26,921 nt of DNA from Bog-793 sp035625025 (GTDB taxonomy: Bacteria > Actinomycetota > Acidimicrobiia > Acidimicrobiales > Bog-793). The DNA lies in contig DASPQJ010000023.1 of assembly GCA_035625025.1 (NCBI GenBank), positions 1-26,921 on the forward strand. Reading direction: 5' to 3'. This document shows positions 16,259 through 22,897 of the stretch, piece by piece (within the stretch, counting starts at the first letter, position 1; each line of letters starts with the position of its first letter). The translations under genes and the position numbers were made by a program. The notes below the pieces were generated by a model, which ran no database searches, had not been told where the DNA came from, and saw only the letters and a program-made list of their open reading frames with translations.

Positions 16259-17455
16259 TCACGAGTCCGGCGTCCCCCCGAGGACGACGGCGTGCTCTGT
16301 GGTGACGGCGCCGCGCACGACGCCGATCCTCACCCGGGTTCCGGGCTTCAGGACGTAGAGTCGGGCGCGCAGCTCGGCGAGCGAGACGACGGGCGAGCGA
16401 TCGAGGGAGACGATGACGTCTCCGGGCTTGATCCCGGCTGACGCGAGCGACCCCTTGGCCATGACCGCCGTGACGCGCACGCCCGCCGGCACACCGGTTT
16501 TCGTCGTGCCCTCAAGTCCGAGCCAGCCGTGGCTCACCTTCCCTGTCGCTATGAGCTCGTCGGCGACCGGGGCCGCGAGCCACGAAGGGGCGACGACTGC
16601 ACCGGCCCTGGTCGAACCGGTGATCACGCCCTCGACAGCCCCCGTCGAGGCGAGAAGCGGGCTCCCGGGTGGTCCCGAGGACGGCGAGAGGTCCGTGCTG
16701 AGCGCGCCGAGGAGCCTGTGGCCGTCGACGCGAGGCCGGGAGTACAGGCCGCGCACGGTGCCGAGCGAGAAGGCCGTGCCGCCGGGCGTCGTCACGGCGA
16801 GGGCGAACGAGCCCTTGGCCATCGGGTCCGGGGAGAGCGCCACGGTCGGCAGGCCCGTCGCTCCGTTGATGTGGACGACGGCGAGACCGCTCGTCGTGTC
16901 CGTTCCGACGAGGGAACCGACGTAAAGGTCGCCGTTGGCGAGCGTGACGAGCAGGCTCGCCGCTCTTGTCACGCCGGCGGCCGGGACGAGGATCATCCCG
17001 TCGGAGCGCACGATGAGCCCGCGGACGCGGACCCGGGTCCTGCCGCGGGTGGCATCGACGAAGACCATCGCGTCGCTCACCCGCGTGACGTTCGCCACGA
17101 GCGCGGGGCTCAACTCGTAGCCGGGGGCAGGCGTGATCGCATTCGACTGGAGAATCCCCGGCGCGTTCCCGAGCCGGGCAAGTCCTGCCCCGCCCATCGA
17201 GTCGGCCAGGTGCGTGCCGAGGGCGACGACACCGGTCGCCAGCAGGGCGCCGACGACGCCGGCCGTGAGCGCGCTCCGACGTGACGGATGACTGAGCAGC
17301 CAACGTCGACGGACGGCGACGGGGTCGAGCGGCAACGCGGGTTGTCGCCCCCCGACCTCGGAGGGGTGGCGCCACAAGCGGTCGTCGGGGGGAAGGAGCG
17401 GAGAGCGACGGTCATCGTCAGTCGGCTCGTCGAATTCGCCCGGAGTGACCGTCAC
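16259..17455 (-). CDS. HtrA-like membrane-anchored PDZ protein lacking the protease triad
   Basis: A 398-residue protein. A cytoplasmic N-terminus with DDRLWRHPSEVG (24-35), a motif common in actinobacterial HtrA-type proteins, leads to a transmembrane helix at about 61-81. An extracytoplasmic trypsin-like fold (about 115-300) and a PDZ domain (about 310-395; GWLGLEG, GIKPGDVIVSLD) follow. The fold is recognisable from GLIVRSDGMILVPAAGV, GLAVVHI and TDLSPSSGPPGSPLLAST. Yet the catalytic His of 'TNAHVV' is Ala, the Asp of 'DLAVL' is replaced, and the Ser of 'GDSGGP' is Pro (262-263). It is therefore likely a binding or scaffold protein. GTG 17455 is chosen from the family's start and TAGCCT 8 nt upstream. 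It is divergent from the MreB-like gene. Confidence 0.85.
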   Translation of the reverse strand: MTVTPGEFDEPTDDDRRSPLLPPDDRLWRHPSEVGGRQPALPLDPVAVRRRWLLSHPSRRSALTAGVVGALLATGVVALGTHLADSMGGAGLARLGNAPGILQSNAITPAPGYELSPALVANVTRVSDAMVFVDATRGRTRVRVRGLIVRSDGMILVPAAGVTRAASLLVTLANGDLYVGSLVGTDTTSGLAVVHINGATGLPTVALSPDPMAKGSFALAVTTPGGTAFSLGTVRGLYSRPRVDGHRLLGALSTDLSPSSGPPGSPLLASTGAVEGVITGSTRAGAVVAPSWLAAPVADELIATGKVSHGWLGLEGTTKTGVPAGVRVTAVMAKGSLASAGIKPGDVIVSLDRSPVVSLAELRARLYVLKPGTRVRIGVVRGAVTTEHAVVLGGTPDS

Positions 17456-17463
17456 GCATGGGC

Positions 17464-17469
17464 AGGCTA
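17464..17469 (-). promoter_or_regulatory. Candidate -10 box TAGCCT for the HtrA-like gene
   Basis: TAGCCT on the minus strand ends 8 nt before GTG 17455; no ribosome site between. Confidence 0.4.
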
Positions 17470-17546
17470 ATTGTCCTGGAATCGAAAGGGACGTCAGCGG
17501 CCCAGCTCCGTCGGACCGGCCGGTACTCGGGTGTCCCCACCCCCCC

Positions 17547-17552
17547 TACGAT
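17547..17552 (+). promoter_or_regulatory. Candidate -10 box TACGAT for the MreB-like gene
   Basis: TACGAT is followed after 7 nt by a GTG at 17560, but that GTG opens an 8-codon frame ending in the TGA that overlaps the TTG start of the MreB-like gene. The box could thus drive a transcript beginning with a mini-ORF overlapping the real start. Confidence 0.35.
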
Positions 17553-17579
17553 GGCGGGAGTGCGGATCGGGTCTTCGCT

Positions 17580-18587
17580 TTGAGCGCGGAGTTCGCGCTC
17601 GACTTCGGAACGGGTTCGACGCGCATCGCCGACGCCAGCGGCGTGCTGCTGGTCGACGAGCCGACGGTCGCGGCCGTCAACAAGGACACCGGCCGCGTCG
17701 TCGCTTTCGGTTCCGAAGTGCGCAGTCTCGGTGCGCGGGCTGCCGGTCGGGTCGCGATCCGGCGTCCGGTGCGCAACGGTCAGCTCGTTGATCTCGACCT
17801 CGTCGAGGAGGTGCTCGTCGAGGCGCTGCGGAGGGCCGGGGCCTCCCGGCTCTCGCGCCCCCGCGTGCTCGTGTGCACCCACGTCGGGGCGACCCGGGTG
17901 CAGAACCGGGCGCTCGACCGCGCGGTGCGAAAAGCGGGGGCGAAGGACGTGCTGTTCATCGCCCACCCGACCGCCTGCGCGATCGGGGCGGGAATCGCCC
18001 TCGACGAACCGACCGGATCGATGGTGGTCGACGTCGGGGCGGGAACCACCGACGTCGCAGTGTTCGCCCTCGGCGGCATCGTCGTCTCGTCGGCGTTGGC
18101 CCGCGGGAGTGACGATCTTGACGAGGCCGTGCGGAGCTACCTCGGGCGCCGCCGCGGGATCCTCGTCGATCGAGAGACGGCGCACGCGACGCGGCTCGCG
18201 CTGGGGACTGCCGCGTCCCGACGCGCCGATTCCGACTTCGAGGTGGTCGGCCGGGAAGCGCGATCGGGTCGCCCGGCAAGAGCCACGGTGACGACGGTCG
18301 AGCTGACGCCGATTCTCGAGCCGCTTGTCGCTTCGATGCTCCGCGCGGCGGTGCGAGGCATCACCGAAGCTCCCCCGGAGCTCGTCAATGATCTCATCGG
18401 TTCGGGGCTGCTCCTCGCCGGCGGTGGCGGGCTGTTCGACGGGTTCGACCGGCGTCTCGCCCAGGTGACCGGCGTGCCGGTCCACGTCGCCGCCGCGGCC
18501 GGGCGCTGCGCAGTTCTCGGCGCGGCACGGTGTCTCGAGCTGCCGGACGGGTTGTCCTACGCCGTGAGCGTGGCTCGGATCCGCTGA
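17580..18587 (+). CDS. MreB-like bacterial actin, divergent
   Basis: A 335-residue actin-fold ATPase homologue, the normal MreB length. Phosphate loop 1 is LDFGTGSTR (7-15), phosphate loop 2 is VDVGAGTTDVAVF (150-162) and the adenosine motif is GSGLLLAGGGGLFDG (about 273-287). The start is taken at TTG 17580, since MreB proteins begin a few residues before the first loop; the frame is open to GTG 17445 but that part is unlike MreB. In MreB this protein would build membrane filaments guiding wall synthesis. Divergence: the family segment 'DVERRA' is RVQNRA here (Gln108), losing the Glu implicated in hydrolysis, and 'EEPMAAAIG' is AHPTACAIG (128-136). No mreC or mreD follows; a strong terminator-like hairpin does. 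It may be a paralogue rather than the main MreB. Confidence 0.8.
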   Translation: MSAEFALDFGTGSTRIADASGVLLVDEPTVAAVNKDTGRVVAFGSEVRSLGARAAGRVAIRRPVRNGQLVDLDLVEEVLVEALRRAGASRLSRPRVLVCTHVGATRVQNRALDRAVRKAGAKDVLFIAHPTACAIGAGIALDEPTGSMVVDVGAGTTDVAVFALGGIVVSSALARGSDDLDEAVRSYLGRRRGILVDRETAHATRLALGTAASRRADSDFEVVGREARSGRPARATVTTVELTPILEPLVASMLRAAVRGITEAPPELVNDLIGSGLLLAGGGGLFDGFDRRLAQVTGVPVHVAAAAGRCAVLGAARCLELPDGLSYAVSVARIR

Positions 18588-18617
18588 GCGCGCCACGGCG
18601 ACGGATTCGGCGAAGCG

Positions 18618-18654
18618 GGCCGGCATCGGTCCGCCAAGCGACGACCAGCCGGCC
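18618..18654 (+). terminator. Rho-independent-like terminator after the MreB-like gene
   Basis: GGCCGGC (18618-18624) pairs with GCCGGCC (18648-18654), and inside it GGTC (18628-18631) pairs with GACC (18643-18646). It is followed by TCCTTTCTT, the most T-rich tail near any hairpin here, 30 nt after the stop codon. Confidence 0.6.
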
Positions 18655-18680
18655 TCCTTTCTTCGTTGGGCTGTTCGGGA

Positions 18681-19323
18681 ATGTTCGAGCGATTCACGGA
18701 ACGTGCGCGAGGTTCTCGTGCTCGCGTGGGAAAAGGCTCGCCTTTGCCACCACAACTTTCTCGGTCCGGGACATCTCCTTCTCGGACTCATTGTCGAGGG
18801 GGAAGGCATCGCAGCGCAGGCGCGCGAGAACCTTGGCGGATCGCTCGAAGCGGCGCGGGACAGAGTCGAGGGGGCGATCGGGCCAGCCGGATCGACGACG
18901 AGGGGTTCGCCGCCTTTCACACCGCAGGCGAAGAAAGCCTTCGAGCTGGCGCGGCCCGAGGCGCTGCCGCTCGGTCACAGTTGCGTCGGCACCGAGCACA
19001 TCCCGCTCGGCCTGGCGCGCGAGGGCGAAGGCGTTCCGGCGGAGGTGCTTGCGATCCTCGGCACCGACTTGTCGCGGCTGTGCGCCGAGGTCATCAAGCT
19101 CAGCGTGGCTAATCCCGGTGGCAAGGCGAAGAAAGCTCGCGCGGAATTCCCAGGCGAGCGGACCTCCCGATAGCTCCGCGCGGTTCTCGAGGCTTTCGAA
19201 CGACGAGAGGCGGACCTCGCCGCGCCCACCGAGGGGGCGAGACGGCTGGAGAACGGTCGCCGCGAGCAGCGGGGGAGGCTCGGCCGCGGGCACCCTAGCC
19301 GCCGGCCGTCGCCGCCACCCTGA
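18681..19323 (+). pseudogene. Decayed Clp N-terminal (ClpC-like) domain gene
   Basis: The ATG at 18681 opens MFERFTERAR, the invariant start of ClpC, but the next residues are wrong in that frame. The next frame, from GTG 18703, continues correctly: REVLVLAWEKARLCHHNFLGPGHLLLGL, GEGIAAQARENLG, FTPQAKKAFELARPEALPLGH, VGTEHIPLGLAREGEG. These are the two Clp_N repeats (about 140 residues). An indel close to 18702 therefore broke the gene. That frame then meets TAG at 19171-19173, yet stays open in the same frame to TGA 19321-19323 with a charged helix (LRAVLEAFERREADLAA) like the tail of standalone Clp_N proteins. No ATPase domains exist. Two lesions argue for a pseudogene, though a truncated protein from GTG 18703 to 19173 cannot be excluded. 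Confidence 0.65.
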
Positions 19324-19835
19324 GCTCAGAGATGACGGACGGTGATTGGGGGAGTCGGCTCTCCGACACGAAGCCGTTTGGGGTGCCGATTCTCTGCCGC
19401 TGTTGCAGATCCTGGTGTCCGAGGTCCTGCGCCGGTCCGGAGCACCTCGGGCGTCGCCCGGCGGACCTGCCAGTCTTTTTCCGTAAGGCGCTGACGCAAC
19501 GGGTCCTCGATCCCCGGTCCCGGGAACGCCGCAAGCGCGACGACGGCCCCGACACATCGCCGGAATGCCGCCGAGTACCCCGAGGACGGCTGCCTTCCCC
19601 GATGCGCCGCCGACGGTGCTGAGCGCGGCGACGGCGGATCCGCGGCAAACCGGATCGGCGTCGGACCGGGCGTTCTCCGAGAGTCTCGGCAGGCCCGGGA
19701 GTCGTCCGACTCGCCGCCGGCGAGGCCGGCGCGCCCAGCCGAGAATCGTTGGCGGGTTTGCTCGCAGTGGGCGTGGCGTCGTGCGTCGCCTGATGTACCC
19801 GTTCGAATCCCCTCTCTCGTGGCAGGCTACGGGAG
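19324..19835. other. Long intergenic stretch, nothing recognised
   Basis: About 510 bases between the Clp_N remnant and the Lon-like protease gene. Several frames are open on both strands but all are Arg/Pro/Ser-rich, and none shows a family motif, ribosome site or -10 box at a start. I could not fold it into a known RNA by eye. It may be decayed coding DNA. Confidence 0.4.
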
Positions 19836-21050
19836 ATGGCGGGCAACGAATCCCCGAGGATGACAAGCGACGAGGACTGGTTGGTCGCTGGTCACAGGGG
19901 CGGAGGAGCTGCCAAGCGCGGCGGCCCGCATCGGCGACGGCGGATCGGCTGGCGAATCGTCTTGGGCGTCGTCGGGGTCATCGTTGTCGCCGGACTCGTG
20001 GCCGCCAGGTGGGTGGTGCCCTACTACGCGATCACGCCGGGCACCGCGCTCAACGTCGCCCAGCTCATCTCGGTGCCGCGGAGCGCGTCGCACGTGCACC
20101 GGGGGAGCGTCGTTCTCACCGATGTCCAGCTCGTCCACCTGACGGCGCTCGGATACCTCTACTACCGCTTCGATCAGCACGCGCAAATCGTTTCGTCCGG
20201 GGACCTCACGGGAGGGTCGAGCTCCGCGGCCTACGACGAGGAGGGTGTCATCGAGATGGCCACGGCGCGCCAAGCGGCCACGCTCGTCGCGTTGCGGGAG
20301 CTCGGCTACCACCCCCGTGCCGTGCCGGCCGGTGTCGTCGTGTTCGCGATCGAAACCGGGGCGTCACGTGCCTCGACGCTCGGCGTCGGGGACGTCGTCA
20401 CCGCGACCGGGTCGACCCAGACGGCCGAGCTCGGTCGACTTGTCGCGGCGGTCGGGGCCGTCTCGCCGGGAGGCTCGATTGAACTCACCTTCCACGAGCT
20501 CGGGTCGACGCGCGTGCGTCGGCGCTCGGTCGTCGTCGGCGAGCTCGAGAGCTCCGGACCTTCGGCGTCGGCGACCCTCACCTGTGTTCGGGTCGGTTCG
20601 ATCCGCCCCGGGCGGATCGTCCGGCGCGCCGGTCGAGCGGCGAGCTGTTTGCCGTTCTACCCGGAGCAGCTCTATCGGGACGAGCACGAGCCCTACCGGG
20701 TCTCGATCGACAGCAACGGCATCGTCGGTCCGTCCGCGGGTCTGTCGTTCACGCTCGGACTGATCGATAAGCTCGACCGCGCCGACCTGACCGGAGGGCG
20801 TCGGGTCGCCGCGACGGGGACGATGTCGAACGACGGATCGGTCGGGGCGATCGGCGGCGTCGCCCAGAAGACGGCCGCCGTCCGGGCGGCGGGCGCCACG
20901 GTCTTCCTCGTCCCGCCCGCGAACGCGGCTGTTGCTCGCGCCAATGCTGGTCCGAATCTCCGGATCATCCCCGTTTCGTCGATCGGCGAGGCCGTCGCGG
21001 CGCTCGAGCAGCTAGGCGGCAAGCTCGCGCCCGCGACTGCCGCCCGGTGA
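19836..21050 (+). CDS. YlbL-type PDZ and Lon-like (S16) membrane serine protease
   Basis: A 404-residue membrane-anchored protease. A basic N-terminus leads to one transmembrane helix (about 39-62) and an extracytoplasmic part with a PDZ-like domain (about 160-235; GASRASTLGVGDVVTATG) and a C-terminal Lon proteolytic domain. The Ser/Lys dyad is intact: Ser300 in SNGIVGPSAGLSFTLG and Lys345 in GGVAQKTAAVRAAG. Family members include B. subtilis YlbL and mycobacterial Rv3194c. In the latter the gene neighbours a UPF0182 gene, as here (two genes downstream). ATG 19836 is chosen because it precedes the basic/TM start; CAGGCT stands 7 nt upstream. The physiological substrate is unknown. Confidence 0.9.
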   Translation: MAGNESPRMTSDEDWLVAGHRGGGAAKRGGPHRRRRIGWRIVLGVVGVIVVAGLVAARWVVPYYAITPGTALNVAQLISVPRSASHVHRGSVVLTDVQLVHLTALGYLYYRFDQHAQIVSSGDLTGGSSSAAYDEEGVIEMATARQAATLVALRELGYHPRAVPAGVVVFAIETGASRASTLGVGDVVTATGSTQTAELGRLVAAVGAVSPGGSIELTFHELGSTRVRRRSVVVGELESSGPSASATLTCVRVGSIRPGRIVRRAGRAASCLPFYPEQLYRDEHEPYRVSIDSNGIVGPSAGLSFTLGLIDKLDRADLTGGRRVAATGTMSNDGSVGAIGGVAQKTAAVRAAGATVFLVPPANAAVARANAGPNLRIIPVSSIGEAVAALEQLGGKLAPATAAR

Positions 21051-21055
21051 CGTCA

Positions 21056-21061
21056 TAGGCT
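21056..21061 (+). promoter_or_regulatory. Candidate -10 box TAGGCT, leaderless, for the DivIVA-domain gene
   Basis: TAGGCT lies in the 17-nt gap between two genes and ends exactly 6 nt before GTG 21068, so the downstream gene has its own leaderless start despite looking like an operon member. Confidence 0.45.
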
Positions 21062-21067
21062 GCGCAA

Positions 21068-22891
21068 GTGCCCGATCCGCGACCGATCCCGATCTCTTCG
21101 CATCCCAACCTTGAACCCGATGCGATCGCTGGTCGCAAGTTCCCGGTCGCCTGGCGCGGTTACGACCCCGAGTCCGTACACCGGTTCCTCGTCGAGGTGG
21201 CGCAGCTCGTCCGGCAGTCGAGATCGAGGCAGCACGAGCTGATCGACCGCCTGAGCGAGGCGGAGCGCCGTGCCGCGGAGCCGGAGCTCGACGAGGCGAC
21301 AATCTCCGCGGCGCTCGGCTCGGAGACGGCGAGGATCCTCCACGTCGCGCACGCCGCCGCGGGCGAGGTGCTCTCGAAGGCGGAGACCCGGGCCGCGCAC
21401 ATCGTCGCCGAGGCCGAGGCGGCGGGACAGGAGTTGCGGCGCCGGGCCGATGCCGAGGCATCGGCGATCGTGAACGAGGCGCGCGGCGTCGCGAGTGCCG
21501 CGGTCGACGCCGCCAAGGAGGACTGCCGGGCGATGATCGACGAAGCGCGCGAGGTGCGCCGGCGCATTCTCTCGGACCTCGCCGAGCGCCGACGCGTCTT
21601 TTACTCCCAGATCGAGCAGCTGCGCGCCGGCAAGGACACGCTGTCCTCGGTCGTCGCCCACGTCGCCGAGACGATCGACGCCGTGCGGGAGCGGCTGGAC
21701 GGTTCCGAGGACGACGCGCGGGCCGCGGCCGAGGTCGCCCGGCGGGCGATCGAGCTCGAAACGGGCCCGGAGGACCTCGGAGGGCAACAAGCTCCCCAAA
21801 TGGAGGTCTCGGGGGCGATGGACGAGCTCGCCGAGCCCGCCGTGGCCGAGGGAGCGACGGCGTTTCCTGACGCCGCGACGATCGATTCCGTCGCGCCGCC
21901 GGAGACGGCGGGAAAGAGCACCGGGGCTCCGTCAGACGGAGAGCTCGCCGATCAGGCGGCGGTCACGGGGGACTCGGCCGGAGCCGCGGTCGTCGACGAG
22001 CTGTTCGCGCGGATCCGCCAGTCGACGGCCGCGCCAGGGCCGCCGGAGGACGCTTCGGCGCCGGCTCGCCACGGACCGCGCCGGGCTCGTGGCGCCAAGG
22101 GCGGCAAGGGGGCGCCGGCCGGCGAGGCGTTACCGGTCGCCGCCGGCGGAGACGGCCCCGCACCGGCAGGGTTGCGCCTCGGCGACGTGACCGTGGAGCG
22201 GAGCGTGCTTCTCCGCCGGCGGGACGAGCTCATCGAACGGCCGCTCGGTGAACTGGTCCACGTCCTGAAGCGGACGTTGCGCGTCGAGCAGAACGAGCTG
22301 ATGCACCGTCTGCGCGAGGCGCCCCGGGGAACGGAGCCGTCGACCTTGTCCTCGCTGACCGACGAGGCCCAGCGCTTCGCCCAAGCGTCCGTCGTGGCCT
22401 TGTCCGCCGTATGGCGCGAAGGGGCATCGTTCGCCCGGGAGAGACTGGCTTCGACAGGCCGCACGGCATCCGACGCGTCCGACGAAGCCGCGTGTCGCGC
22501 CGCGGCCGAGGAGGTCGCGACGGGCCTCGGCGCGGAGATCGCGACCTCGATCGCGGACCGACTCGTTCGGAGTTTCCGCGGGGGCGACGGCGAGCCGGAA
22601 TCGCTCCAGCACGCCGTCGGCGCGGCGTACCACGACTGGCGGGGCGAACGGATCGAGAACACCGCCGGCGACTTCGCGACACGGGCCTTCGCGCTCGGGA
22701 CTCTGGCGGTCGCGCAGACCGAGAGGACGCCGGTCTCTTGGATCGTCGACGACGGCGCCAGTCGCTGTTCGGACTGCGACGATGACGAGCTCGCCGGGCT
22801 CCTCGAGCCCGGCGCGTCCTTTCCGACAGGCCAGCCCCAACCTCCGGCGCACGCCGGTTGTCGTTGCATCCTCGTGCCGGCGGGAATGTAG
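21068..22891 (+). CDS. DivIVA-domain coiled-coil protein with phage-head-like Cys/His C-terminus
   Basis: A 607-residue cytoplasmic protein. Residues about 20-50 (AIAGRKFPVAWRGYDPESVHRFLVEVA) match the DivIVA membrane-binding domain ('F....RGYD..EVD.FL..V'). A long Ala/Glu/Arg-rich coiled coil follows (about 55-235), then a low-complexity linker (about 240-370), then a helical C-terminal domain. The last 43 residues hold CSDC (567-570), a variable loop with FPTG, then PAHAGCRC (His595, Cys598, Cys600), a pattern resembling the end of phage Mu F / SPP1 gp7-type minor head proteins. DivIVA relatives organise polar growth and division, so a role as cytoskeletal adaptor is likely; the tail probably binds metal. 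The GTG start is supported by TAGGCT 6 nt upstream. UPF0182 follows 6 nt after its stop. Confidence 0.85.
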   Translation: MPDPRPIPISSHPNLEPDAIAGRKFPVAWRGYDPESVHRFLVEVAQLVRQSRSRQHELIDRLSEAERRAAEPELDEATISAALGSETARILHVAHAAAGEVLSKAETRAAHIVAEAEAAGQELRRRADAEASAIVNEARGVASAAVDAAKEDCRAMIDEAREVRRRILSDLAERRRVFYSQIEQLRAGKDTLSSVVAHVAETIDAVRERLDGSEDDARAAAEVARRAIELETGPEDLGGQQAPQMEVSGAMDELAEPAVAEGATAFPDAATIDSVAPPETAGKSTGAPSDGELADQAAVTGDSAGAAVVDELFARIRQSTAAPGPPEDASAPARHGPRRARGAKGGKGAPAGEALPVAAGGDGPAPAGLRLGDVTVERSVLLRRRDELIERPLGELVHVLKRTLRVEQNELMHRLREAPRGTEPSTLSSLTDEAQRFAQASVVALSAVWREGASFARERLASTGRTASDASDEAACRAAAEEVATGLGAEIATSIADRLVRSFRGGDGEPESLQHAVGAAYHDWRGERIENTAGDFATRAFALGTLAVAQTERTPVSWIVDDGASRCSDCDDDELAGLLEPGASFPTGQPQPPAHAGCRCILVPAGM

Positions 22892-22897
22892 CGGGTC

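Noticed and set aside
19801..19811. GTTCGAATCCC resembling a tRNA T-loop, possible tRNA or att remnant
   Set aside because: Flanking bases do not pair into a T-stem and no acceptor, D or anticodon arm can be found upstream.
18694..19866. 390-codon minus-strand open frame over the Clp_N remnant and the empty stretch
   Set aside because: Its first part has no motif and its second part is the antisense of the Clp_N repeats, which are clearly the coding sense.
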